Origin: Pseudoflavonifractor sp.
GTDB taxonomy: Bacteria > Bacteroidota > Bacteroidia > Bacteroidales > Muribaculaceae
DNA: 64,000 bases
Direction: 5' to 3'
NCBI GenBank assembly: GCA_023667145.1
Contig: JAMPAQ010000001.1
Location: forward strand, 758,011 to 822,010
In this document: one piece after another, positions 1 to 8,285 of the stretch
How positions within the stretch are numbered: position 1 is the first letter of the stretch
Layout: each line of letters opens with the position of its first letter
Translations under genes and position numbers: made by a program
Notes under the pieces: model-generated
Databases searched by the model: none
What the model was told of the DNA's origin: nothing
The model's input: only the letters and a program-made list of their open reading frames with translations

Positions 1-569
1 GACATTGCAAATATACAAATAATTTTAATTACAAAATATTTTTATGAAAAAATTTTAGGCCACCTTTCAAAAACCGCCGAAAATCCATTATAACATATTG
101 ATATACAGAAAGATAAAATTATTAAAATAATGTTACAAAAATAATTCAATCTCACTCCAATTTTGTAACAATTCGTAGCACTAATTCAGTTTATCGCTTG
201 ATTCATAGTAAATTACATTATGTAACAACGTTGTTACACTAAAATTACATGCAAGTTTCATTATTGTTACGAATATGTGTCAAAGGGACTGAGCTAATAT
301 GCTGCTTTCGATTTATAAGATGACGTATAGTAATATGAGATGGCATGAAACATGTGCTGTAATTATATGAAATGAGTGGTGTCATTTATATGAAATATCT
401 GCTGCCATTCAAATGCGTCTGCAAGTCTGTCAACGATGCTTTGTTATTTTTATGCCGTCGGGATGGGAAATGAGCGGGATTCTGTGTACTTTTGTATGAT
501 GGCAGTCGTCAATACGTGTCATCACAACTGTTTTTTTTGAAAATTGATAACAATATATAATTAAAACCG
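1..569. other. AT-rich intergenic region with TGTAAC dyads
   Basis: I see no convincing gene in these 569 bases. The stretch is strongly AT-rich. A TATATTTG box on the minus strand at 8-15 could serve a leftward gene outside the window. Several TGTAAC/GTTACA half-sites cluster at about 131-137, 166-172 and 264-271 around a perfect dyad listed separately. A plus-strand TACTTTTG box at 487-494 fits the Bacteroidetes -7 consensus, but no TTG lies at the right distance upstream, so it is only a weak promoter candidate for the peptidase gene at 570. Confidence 0.5.
221..238. promoter_or_regulatory. Perfect 18-bp palindrome, probable operator
   Basis: TGTAACAACGTTGTTACA is fully self-complementary and sits among further TGTAAC or GTTAC half-sites. 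Its size and spacing resemble a dimeric CRP/FNR-type or similar helix-turn-helix site, but the regulator is not identifiable from this window. It lies about 330 bp upstream of the peptidase gene at 570 and about 205 bp from the minus-strand TATATTTG box at 8-15, so either neighbour could be the target. Confidence 0.55.
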
Positions 570-2699
570 ATGAGAAAAATAATGGCTGTATCGTTGTTGG
601 CTGTCTCCGCATCAGGGGCTGTCGCCCGGCAGCTGGAGTATCCCGTGGCTCCATCTGACTCAACCGTAGATGTTTATTTCGGACAGAAGGTCGCTGACCC
701 TTATCGTCCGCTTGAAAATGACACCTCTGCCGTGACTGCGGCGTGGGTCAAGGCCGAGAATGCCGTGACGCGGGGTTACCTCGATGCCATTCCGTTCCGT
801 CAGACTATAAAGGACAGGCTCACGGCACTCAACAACTACGTGAAGCCGGGGACGCCGTTCAAGAACCATGATGGCCGTTACTACTTCTACGAGAATGACG
901 GCTTGCGTAACCAAAGCGTACTCTACCGCACTGACTCCCTCGGTGGCAGCGCCGAGGTATTTATCGACCCCAACAAACTTAGCGAGGATGGCACGGTGGC
1001 CCTCACCGGGGTGTACATGTCGCATGACGGTAAGTACACGGCCTACACCATATCGCGTAACGGGTCTGACTGGACTGAGATATATGTCATGGATACCGAC
1101 TCGGGCCGGATGCTTGACGACCATATAGAGTGGGCAAAGTTTACCGGGGCATCATGGGCCGGTGACGGATTCTTCTACAGCGCATACGAGCGTCCCGCCG
1201 AAGGCAAGGAGTTCTCCAATGCCAACGAGTGCCAGCGCATCTATTATCACAAGCTCGGGACTCCGCAGAGCGACGACCTGCTTGTCTACATCGACGAGAA
1301 GCATCCGCTTCATTTCTTCTCTGCATGGGTGCCTGAGGATGAGAGTGTCATTCTGGTATACGGTGGCGGGGAGGGCCTCGGCAGCTCCCTGCGCATCAAG
1401 AAGATGGCCGACGCGTTTGACCCGTCAAAGCCTTGGACGGTGGCCGAACCTACACAGGACTATGAGATACAGGTCATCGATGTGGTCGATGGCAAGATGT
1501 ATATATTGACCAACTGGGGCGCTCCCCGCTACCGTCTGATGACCGCCGATGTCAATGCCCCGCAGCGCGACAACTGGCGCGAACTCATCCCCGAGGGGGA
1601 GGGCGTGTTGCAGAGCGCTGAGATCGTCGACCATGACAAACTTGCGCTGACCTACAGCAAGGATGCCTCCCAGCAATTGTGGATATACGGCATAGACGGC
1701 AAGCCCATACGTCAGGTCGCCCTACCCGGTTACGGGTCGGTGTATGCCTCGGTGTCGGACAAGAGTCCCGAGATGTTCTACACTTTCATCTCGTTCACCA
1801 CACCGACATCCATCTACCGCTATGACGTGAACACCGGCGAGACATCGCTCTATCGCGCAGCGTCGGTGCCGGGTGTGAACATGGACGACTATGTAACCGA
1901 GCAGGTGTTCTATACATCAAAGGATGGAACCAAGATACCGATGTTCCTCACCTACAATAAGGGTCTCGTGCGTGACGGTTCCAACCCGGTGTATCTCTAC
2001 GGCTACGGTGGCTTCAACATATCGCTCGAACCGTCCTTCTCGGCCCAGCGTATGCTGTGGCTTGAGAATGGAGGCATATATGCCCAGGCCAATCTCCGTG
2101 GTGGCGGCGAGTATGGCGAGCCGTGGCATCTCGCGGGGACCAAGATGCAGAAGCAGAATGTCTTCGACGACTTTGCCTCAGCCGCCGAGTATCTTATTGA
2201 CGAGGGGTGGACCAATCCCTCGCGCATCGCTATCGCCGGAGGCTCAAACGGTGGTCTGCTCGTCGGCGTCACCGCCAACCAGCGTCCCGAGCTGTTCCGC
2301 GTGGCCATCCCTGCTGTCGGGGTGATGGACATGATGCGCTACCACCTGTTTACCATCGGCTGGAACTGGGCCAGTGACTACGGCACGAGCGCCGACTCGC
2401 CAGAGATGGCCTCATATCTGCTCGGATATTCCCCGATACATAATATCAAGTCGGGAGTGAAGTATCCTGCAATCCTCGTGACGACCGCCGACCATGACGA
2501 CCGTGTCGTCCCGGCCCACTCGTTCAAGTATGCCGCCACTCTGCAAGCCGCCGATACCGGCGACGCGCCCAAGCTCATACGCATCGAATCAAATGCCGGA
2601 CACGGGGCGGGCAAGCCTATCTCAAAGGTCATCGACGAGCAGACCGATGTCTACACATTCATATTTGAGAACATGGGTCTGACCCCCGGCGGCAAATGA
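570..2699 (+). CDS. Prolyl oligopeptidase family serine peptidase (S9A)
   Basis: The 709-residue product cleaves short proline-containing peptides and is probably periplasmic. An N-terminal signal-like segment (about residues 1-20, basic then hydrophobic, ending near AVA) precedes a beta-propeller (about 70-430) and a C-terminal alpha/beta-hydrolase domain. The catalytic serine is S559 in GGSNGG, the acid lies in DHDDRV (641-645), and the histidine is H678 in AGHGAGK. Length and order match the S9A family. The stop overlaps the next gene by 4 bases (ATGA), so the two are translationally coupled. A weak TACTTTTG promoter box lies at 487-494. Family assignment is firm; the physiological substrate is not known. 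Confidence 0.95.
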   Translation: MRKIMAVSLLAVSASGAVARQLEYPVAPSDSTVDVYFGQKVADPYRPLENDTSAVTAAWVKAENAVTRGYLDAIPFRQTIKDRLTALNNYVKPGTPFKNHDGRYYFYENDGLRNQSVLYRTDSLGGSAEVFIDPNKLSEDGTVALTGVYMSHDGKYTAYTISRNGSDWTEIYVMDTDSGRMLDDHIEWAKFTGASWAGDGFFYSAYERPAEGKEFSNANECQRIYYHKLGTPQSDDLLVYIDEKHPLHFFSAWVPEDESVILVYGGGEGLGSSLRIKKMADAFDPSKPWTVAEPTQDYEIQVIDVVDGKMYILTNWGAPRYRLMTADVNAPQRDNWRELIPEGEGVLQSAEIVDHDKLALTYSKDASQQLWIYGIDGKPIRQVALPGYGSVYASVSDKSPEMFYTFISFTTPTSIYRYDVNTGETSLYRAASVPGVNMDDYVTEQVFYTSKDGTKIPMFLTYNKGLVRDGSNPVYLYGYGGFNISLEPSFSAQRMLWLENGGIYAQANLRGGGEYGEPWHLAGTKMQKQNVFDDFASAAEYLIDEGWTNPSRIAIAGGSNGGLLVGVTANQRPELFRVAIPAVGVMDMMRYHLFTIGWNWASDYGTSADSPEMASYLLGYSPIHNIKSGVKYPAILVTTADHDDRVVPAHSFKYAATLQAADTGDAPKLIRIESNAGHGAGKPISKVIDEQTDVYTFIFENMGLTPGGK

Positions 2700-3667
2700 C
2701 CACAACTCCTGTAGACATCTTCCGTCTTATCGGCAATCGGGTGAGGGCGTGGTTGATACTGTCACTGTTGCCGCTGTCGCTCTTGATGACCGGCTGTTTT
2801 ACCGGCATCGAGAGCACGCCGCGCATCAATGCCGACGACGCGGGTAAGGAGGCCGTCAGGACAACTCCCGAGCAGTCGTTTCTTGCTGATGTGGATGCAC
2901 AGCCGTTTGGCGCGTGGACTCCCGGCAAGCGTTTCTACGTCACTGATCCCAAGGTGTCGCTCGTGTTGGGTGCCTCGGCTGTCGAGTTTCCGCTCGCGGC
3001 GGGCGACACGTTGGTGTTTGTTGGCGGCAAGGAGATGCCGTCGGTCACCGGGCAAGGTTCGACCGACCTGTCGTTCACGGGCCCCGGTGGACATGAATAT
3101 ATCTATCGGGTCAGTGCCTCGGGTGAGCGGTTGGCCTCGCGCAAGCGTGTCGACATCCCCTTTGTCATTGAGATGAGCATTCCCGACTCGGTGGCTGCAC
3201 GTCTGACGGGGCGTACGCTCTATACGCGCACTCCGTTGTGGTATGACGACAGCGGCGAGGTGGTCATGGGTCGGCGTTTCGTGCCTGTGACAGTGACCAA
3301 GGTAACCCCGGGTGATGCCGTCTATCCTGTGCGCGTCTATTTCACCGAGGTTGGAAATCCTGACAAGACCTACTCGCTGTTCCTATCGGTCGGTGAGGGG
3401 ACACCCGCGTCGAGGACATTTGCCTCGCAGTTTTATTTTGACAATCCCCGGTCTCTCTATCCGTCGGTCACCGACAGCGTGTGGGACAATATCATCAACA
3501 GTCAAGTGGCCGTCGGCATGACGCGTGATGAGTGTCGGCTGTCACTTGGCGCTCCGGCAGACATCTCGCGCCGCTATGGGCGTGACCGACTTCGCGAGTT
3601 GTGGTCCTATCCCGATGGCACGTATCTCGTGTTTGAGGACGGCCTGTTGTGGGAGTTCCGTCGGTGA
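2696..3667 (+). CDS. Lipoprotein with C-terminal BamE/SmpA-like motif
   Basis: The 323-residue product has a hydrophobic signal segment ending in a lipobox, LLMTGC, with C34 as the likely lipidated cysteine. The middle is a beta-rich region I do not recognise. The last 60 residues carry VAVGMTRDECRLSLGAP and a following WSYPDG segment, the pattern of the BamE/SmpA/OmlA fold (GMTxxEVxxxLGxP). BamE itself is about 110 residues, so this is a larger lipoprotein with a BamE-like tail, not BamE proper. It starts inside the stop of the peptidase gene (ATGA overlap). An envelope role is inferred from the lipobox and the fold only. Confidence 0.75.
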   Translation: MTTTPVDIFRLIGNRVRAWLILSLLPLSLLMTGCFTGIESTPRINADDAGKEAVRTTPEQSFLADVDAQPFGAWTPGKRFYVTDPKVSLVLGASAVEFPLAAGDTLVFVGGKEMPSVTGQGSTDLSFTGPGGHEYIYRVSASGERLASRKRVDIPFVIEMSIPDSVAARLTGRTLYTRTPLWYDDSGEVVMGRRFVPVTVTKVTPGDAVYPVRVYFTEVGNPDKTYSLFLSVGEGTPASRTFASQFYFDNPRSLYPSVTDSVWDNIINSQVAVGMTRDECRLSLGAPADISRRYGRDRLRELWSYPDGTYLVFEDGLLWEFRR

Positions 3668-3721
3668 CCTCTATTCGGATTGATGAGCTGTAAACAACCT
3701 CTAAGCGTTATTGAACAATCT

Positions 3722-5503
3722 ATGGATATATATCAGGATTTTGACTTGACGGATGTCACGACCTTTCATCTCCCGGTGAGGGCGTCACGGTATGTCCGCT
3801 ACTACAGCGTCGATGAGCTGCGTCAGGCACTTGCTGACTATGGCGACGGCCGCGTGATGGCTGTGGGGGAGGGGAGTAACCTGCTCTTTGCCCGCGACTA
3901 TGACGGGACTCTGCTTCGCTCGGCTATCGGCTACATGCGCGAGGTGTCGCGTGATGGCGATGAGGTGGTTGTCGCTGCGGGTTCGGGAGTGGACTGGGAC
4001 ACGTTTGTGTCGTGGTGTGTCACTCGCGGCTACCACGGTGTCGAGAACCTGTCGTTGATACCCGGGACGGTAGGAGCGTCAGCGGTGCAGAATGTGGGGG
4101 CATACGGTGTCGAGGCCAAGGATGTCATTTGCGGTGTGACGACCGTTGAGGTGACGACCGGCATCATGCGTCACTGGGATGTCACGGAGTGCTGTTACGG
4201 CTACCGCGACAGCGTGTTCAAGCATCCTGACAATGCGGGACGGTACATAGTCACCGAGGTTTGCTACCGGCTGAGCCTGCGGCCACGGTTTGTGCTCGAT
4301 TACGGCCCGCTGCGTGAGCTTGCCGATGTGGCGGGGCTGACCGCCGCCGATGTCAGGGAGCGCGTCATCGCGATACGCCGTGCCAAGCTGCCCGACCCGT
4401 CAGAGACGGGGAGCGCGGGGTCGTTTTTCAAGAACCCGGTCGTCTCGCCCGATTTCTTCGCAGCGCTCTGCCGCCACTATGGCGACATGCCTCACTATGA
4501 CGTGGCCGACGGGGTCAAGATACCCGCCGGATGGCTCATAGAACACGCGGGGATGAAGGGGGCGACGGCAGGCGGTGCCCAGGTGTACCCGCTCCAGTCA
4601 CTCGTCATCGTCAACCGTGGCGACGCTACCCCCGGTGATGTGCTCGCCCTGATGGGCAAGGTGAGGGGTCGCGTGGCGATGAAGTATCACATATTGCTGC
4701 AACCCGAGGTCAACATCATAGGACGACCAGCGACCATGTCACTGACATTTCTCGGCACGGGTACCTCGACCGGGGTGCCGCAGATAGGGTGTGATTGTGA
4801 GGTGTGCACCTCGGATGACAGGCGGGACAGGCGTACCCGCACGTCGGCGCTGCTGTCGGTCGGCGAGCGCTCGCTGCTCATCGACTGCGGCCCTGATTTC
4901 CGTGAGCAGATACTGGCGACGGGAAGTCCGTGGATTGATGCCTTGTTGGTGACCCACAGCCACTACGACCATGTTGGTGGGGTTGATGACCTGCGCCCTT
5001 ACTGCGCCGCCGGAGAGGGGCTGCCGGTATATTGCCGTGAGGATGTGGCCTCCGACCTGCACACGCGATTGCCTTACTGCTTCTCGTCCCATCCCTATCC
5101 AGGGGTGCCCAAGTTTGACATCCACACTGTCGGTGACGCGCCATTCACCATCGGCGACATCGAGGTGACACCGCTGCCGGTGATGCACTACCGTCTGCCG
5201 ATTATCGGGTTTCGCGTCGGGCAGCTTGCCTATATCACCGACGCCAAAGATATCCCCGAATCGACCATTGAGCTGATACGCGGGGTTGACACGTTGGTCA
5301 TAAATGCCCTACGGCACACTCCCCACCTATCTCACATGAACCTGGAGCAAGCACTCGATGTTATAAGTAGGGTGTCACCCCGGAGGGCGTGGTTGACGCA
5401 TCTCAGCCACGAGATGGGGCGGCACTCTGATGTCGAGCCGACGTTGCCTCCCGGAGTCGGGATAGCATACGACGGACTCACGATTGAGATTCCAACCGAT
5501 TAA
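3722..5503 (+). CDS. murB: MurB fused to PhnP-like metallo-beta-lactamase hydrolase
   Basis: The N-terminal half is UDP-N-acetylenolpyruvoylglucosamine reductase, which makes UDP-MurNAc for peptidoglycan. Visible MurB motifs are GEGSNLL (FAD site), SLIPGTVGASAVQNVGAYG, YRDSVFK, the catalytic serine in AGSFFKNP, and the terminal LQPEV. Four residues after the usual MurB end (PEVNIIG) the frame continues into a complete PhnP-like metallo-hydrolase beginning MSLTFLGTG at 4736, with zinc motif THSHYDH (first His about residue 412) and later HYRLPIIGF and THLSHEMGRHSD. In relatives the two are usually adjacent separate genes, so this is a read-through fusion. I start at 3722 (MDIYQDFDL), which matches the usual MurB N-terminus; an in-frame ATG at 3680 is the alternative. 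Internal initiation at 4736 is possible. Confidence 0.92.
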   Translation: MDIYQDFDLTDVTTFHLPVRASRYVRYYSVDELRQALADYGDGRVMAVGEGSNLLFARDYDGTLLRSAIGYMREVSRDGDEVVVAAGSGVDWDTFVSWCVTRGYHGVENLSLIPGTVGASAVQNVGAYGVEAKDVICGVTTVEVTTGIMRHWDVTECCYGYRDSVFKHPDNAGRYIVTEVCYRLSLRPRFVLDYGPLRELADVAGLTAADVRERVIAIRRAKLPDPSETGSAGSFFKNPVVSPDFFAALCRHYGDMPHYDVADGVKIPAGWLIEHAGMKGATAGGAQVYPLQSLVIVNRGDATPGDVLALMGKVRGRVAMKYHILLQPEVNIIGRPATMSLTFLGTGTSTGVPQIGCDCEVCTSDDRRDRRTRTSALLSVGERSLLIDCGPDFREQILATGSPWIDALLVTHSHYDHVGGVDDLRPYCAAGEGLPVYCREDVASDLHTRLPYCFSSHPYPGVPKFDIHTVGDAPFTIGDIEVTPLPVMHYRLPIIGFRVGQLAYITDAKDIPESTIELIRGVDTLVINALRHTPHLSHMNLEQALDVISRVSPRRAWLTHLSHEMGRHSDVEPTLPPGVGIAYDGLTIEIPTD

Positions 5504-5515
5504 CCCCGAAAGAAA

Positions 5516-6274
5516 ATGAAAACCATGCGTGTCACCTACATTTATCATAGCGGTTTTGCCGTGGAGGCCGGTGACACGCTGATTGTCATTGACTATTACC
5601 GTGACCCGGCATCGGTGTTGCCCCGCCTTATGGAGTCGTGGGGCAGTGGGCGGTCTGTCATCTTTGCCGTGTCACATCATCATGCCGACCATTTCAATAC
5701 GGAGATTTTCAAGTTTGCCTCGCGCCGTGGTTGCCGCTACGTCCTTAGCGATGACATACCCGTCACGGCAGTTCCGAGTGGGGCCGACGTGACGTTTGTG
5801 CGTCCAGGGTCTGATGTCGTTGCGGGGTCGGTCAGGGTGAGGGCGTTTGGATCGACAGATGCCGGGGTGTCACTGCTGTTTGAGACTGACGGCCGGAGGG
5901 TATTTCACTCGGGCGACCTTAACGACTGGCACTGGCAGGATGAGTCAACCCCCGATGAGGTGGCCGAGGCCGACTCGGCGTTTGATGCCGAGGTCGCCCG
6001 CGTCGCCAAGGCAGCGCCGAGAATCGACGTGATGATGATGGCGGTCGACCCACGGATGGGGACTGACTTCCCGCGCGGGGCGCGCAAGATGGTGAGGATG
6101 ATAAATGTGGGATTTTTCATCCCGATGCACTACTGGGAGCGCCCCGCCGAGGCTTGCGACTTCAAGTCTTACGCCAATCCCGACCGGGGACGCTACATCT
6201 GCCTGTCGGCCCCCGGCGAGTCGGCTGTCATCGACTTTGACAGGCGGGAATATGAGATAACACAACTAAAATAG
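5516..6274 (+). CDS. Metallo-beta-lactamase fold hydrolase, UlaG-like
   Basis: The 252-residue cytoplasmic protein has the short MBL fold. It opens with MRVTYIYHSGFAVE, carries the metal motif SHHHADHF near residue 60, an HSGDLNDWHW strand, and ends with MHYWERPAEA. This layout matches the UlaG/YycJ-like putative metal-dependent hydrolases of Bacteroidetes; the substrate is unknown. It follows the MurB fusion by 12 bases and precedes the glyoxalase gene by 6, so it is in the same operon. The start could be 5516 or the ATG at 5525, and the second fits the family N-terminus better. Confidence 0.85.
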   Translation: MKTMRVTYIYHSGFAVEAGDTLIVIDYYRDPASVLPRLMESWGSGRSVIFAVSHHHADHFNTEIFKFASRRGCRYVLSDDIPVTAVPSGADVTFVRPGSDVVAGSVRVRAFGSTDAGVSLLFETDGRRVFHSGDLNDWHWQDESTPDEVAEADSAFDAEVARVAKAAPRIDVMMMAVDPRMGTDFPRGARKMVRMINVGFFIPMHYWERPAEACDFKSYANPDRGRYICLSAPGESAVIDFDRREYEITQLK

Positions 6275-6280
6275 ATAGTC

Positions 6281-6661
6281 ATGGAAATTAAATCGCGTTT
6301 TGACCATTACAATATCAATGTGGCCGACTTGGAGAAAAGCATAGAGTTTTACAACAACGCGCTCGGTCTCTCGGAGATACGCCGTCATGAGAGTCCTGAC
6401 GGGTCGTTTGTGCTGATATATCTCGGCGACAGGGTGTCGCCGTTCTGTCTTGAGCTTACATGCCTCAAGGATCATCCGCAGCCCTACGAGCTTGGGGAGA
6501 ATGAGACCCACATCTGTTTCCGCGTCGCCGGCGACTATGACGAGGTGAGGCGTTACCACAAGGAGATGGGTGTCGTCTGCTTTGAGAACCACGATATGGG
6601 TCTCTATTTCATCGAGGACCCTGACGGCTACTGGATAGAAATCCTCCCCGAAAAGCGGTGA
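6281..6661 (+). CDS. VOC-family protein, lactoylglutathione lyase-like
   Basis: A 126-residue glyoxalase/bleomycin-resistance fold protein. The two beta-alpha-beta-beta-beta modules are visible: FDHYNINVADLEKSIEFYN at the N-terminus, FCLELTC in the middle, and YFIEDPDGYWIEILPE at the end. The likely metal ligands are the His of FDHYN and the Glu residues of LEL and WIEIL. It resembles GloA, which isomerises the methylglyoxal-thiol hemithioacetal, but other VOC activities cannot be excluded. It is the last gene of the rightward cluster, closed by the hairpin at 6720-6755. Confidence 0.88.
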   Translation: MEIKSRFDHYNINVADLEKSIEFYNNALGLSEIRRHESPDGSFVLIYLGDRVSPFCLELTCLKDHPQPYELGENETHICFRVAGDYDEVRRYHKEMGVVCFENHDMGLYFIEDPDGYWIEILPEKR

Positions 6662-6719
6662 TGATGGGCTGCGTATAATTAGGACATCCTATACTGACAC
6701 CCAATTGATTGACAGACAT

Positions 6720-6755
6720 AAAAGGATGGCCACCATGATTGGTGGCCATCCTTTT
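6720..6755. terminator. Bidirectional intrinsic terminator
   Basis: A perfect 15-bp stem (AAAAGGATGGCCACC with its exact complement) encloses the loop ATGATT. A-tracts and T-tracts flank both sides, so it can end transcripts of the rightward glyoxalase gene and the leftward ROK kinase gene, which converge here. Confidence 0.93.
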
Positions 6756-6775
6756 ATGGGGTTATAATATGGGGA

Positions 6776-7798
6776 TTACTGGGCCTGGGGGGTGATGGGG
6801 GCCGTGGTGGGGACTGCGGCGGGGAGGGGAGCGGTGGAGGGCTTGGCTTCCCAGCCGAGGGCGCTCGCGCCGAGGACGGCGGCATCGGCTTCCTTGAGTT
6901 CGGAGAGGAGGACCTTGACCTTGCCCTTGAAGATGGGCATCATGTTCTTCTCCATGGAGTTTTTGAGAGGCTTCATCAGCAGGTCGCCGCTCTTGGCGAG
7001 ACCGCCGAAGAGGATGAACGCCTCGGGGGAGGAGAAGACGGTGAAGTCGGCAAGGGCCTCGCCGAGGATGTTGCCTGTGAACTCGAACACGTCTTTTGCG
7101 AGCTTGTCGCCGGCGATGGCTGCGTCGTAGACATCCTTGGAGGTGATGGCTGCGATGTCCATGTTGCGGAGGAGTGATGGCTCGGTGCGTATCTCAAGGA
7201 ACTCGCGGGCGGTGCGTGCGACGCCGGTGGCTGAGCAGTAGGTCTCAAGACAGCCTGTGCGACCGCAGCCGCAGAGGCGTCCGTTGTTGCGCTTCATGAT
7301 GAGGTGGCCGAGCTCGCCGGCAAAGCCGTCGTGGCCATATACCATCTGGCCGTTGATGACGATGCCGCTGCCGACGCCGGTGCCGAGGGTGATCATTATG
7401 AAGTCCTTGAGGCCACGGGCCGCGCCGTAGGTCATCTCGCCGATTGCGGCTGCGTTGGCGTCGTTGGTGATGGCCACCGGTATGCCGAACTTGTCGCTGA
7501 CGAGCTGGGCGAGGGGCAGCGGGGTGGGCCAGGGAAGGTTGACGCCGCCCTCGATGGTGCCGGTGAAGTAGTTGGCGTTGGGGGCTCCGATGCCGATGCC
7601 GTGCACCTTGTCTATCGCGTCGTTGGCCTCCATCAGCTTGGTGGCCTCGGTGTATAATTCGTCAATGTAAGCGTTGATGTCGCTGTGCTTGCGGGTCTTT
7701 ATGGATGCGCTGGCAAGCACTACGCCACGGGCGTCGACTATGCCAAAAACGGTGTTGGTACCGCCTATGTCGATACCGAGAACATAAGGTTTGCTCAT
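6776..7798 (-). CDS. glcK: ROK-family glucokinase
   Basis: A 340-residue sugar kinase of the ROK family, probably phosphorylating glucose with ATP in the cytoplasm. The phosphate-binding GIDIGGTN is at residues 8-15, the catalytic Asp is in ITNDANAAAIGE, and the zinc-binding motif is CGCGRTGCLE. There is no N-terminal DNA-binding domain, which argues for a kinase and against a NagC/XylR-type repressor. The C-terminus ends in a Pro/Thr/Ala-rich tail of about 25 residues not needed for the fold. A TAACTTTG box on the minus strand at 7840-7847 gives a plausible promoter about 40 bases upstream of the start. Confidence 0.92.
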   Translation of the reverse strand: MSKPYVLGIDIGGTNTVFGIVDARGVVLASASIKTRKHSDINAYIDELYTEATKLMEANDAIDKVHGIGIGAPNANYFTGTIEGGVNLPWPTPLPLAQLVSDKFGIPVAITNDANAAAIGEMTYGAARGLKDFIMITLGTGVGSGIVINGQMVYGHDGFAGELGHLIMKRNNGRLCGCGRTGCLETYCSATGVARTAREFLEIRTEPSLLRNMDIAAITSKDVYDAAIAGDKLAKDVFEFTGNILGEALADFTVFSSPEAFILFGGLAKSGDLLMKPLKNSMEKNMMPIFKGKVKVLLSELKEADAAVLGASALGWEAKPSTAPLPAAVPTTAPITPQAQ

Positions 7799-7992
7799 GA
7801 TTGTAAGTTTTGTTTCAGGTTAAAGTTTTACATTGCTTACAAAGTTATAATTATTTCGCGTTAGTGTCTTATTGTTTTGTGAAAAATATCTTTTGCGGTG
7901 GTTAAAGAGGGTGAAACCGCGCCGTGGGCGGGGAGTGGAGAGGGGAATAAGGTGAGGTTTATGTTTTTTAACACAAATATAGGGCATAAAAT

Positions 7993-8023
7993 TTGGTGGA
8001 GTGGAGAGAACACTCTACCTTTG
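7993..8023 (+). promoter_or_regulatory. Promoter of initiator tRNA
   Basis: TTG at 7993-7995, a 20-nt spacer and TACCTTTG at 8016-8023 match the Bacteroidetes housekeeping consensus exactly. The predicted start is about 5-10 bases before the mature tRNA end. Confidence 0.85.
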
Positions 8024-8037
8024 CACTCACAAAACAT

Positions 8038-8112
<75 letters not shown>

Positions 8113-8114
8113 AG

Positions 8115-8152
8115 ACCGGAGCCAATCATTGATTGGCTTCGGTTGCTTTTTT
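8115..8152 (+). terminator. Intrinsic terminator of tRNA-fMet
   Basis: ACCGGAGCCAATCA pairs with TGATTGGCTTCGGT (one G-T pair) and is followed by TTGC and a run of six T, directly after the tRNA CCA end. Confidence 0.92.
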
Positions 8153-8285
8153 ATCCGGCGCTCCTTGACTGCCGTAATCGGGGACTGCAATTGACCCCCT
8201 TCCTGTCACCGTTGCCCTACATTCGGCTCGGGTTGTGGCGTATGGTAAGAAAGCTGTGTGGTCTAAGTATAAAATGTTGATGGAG

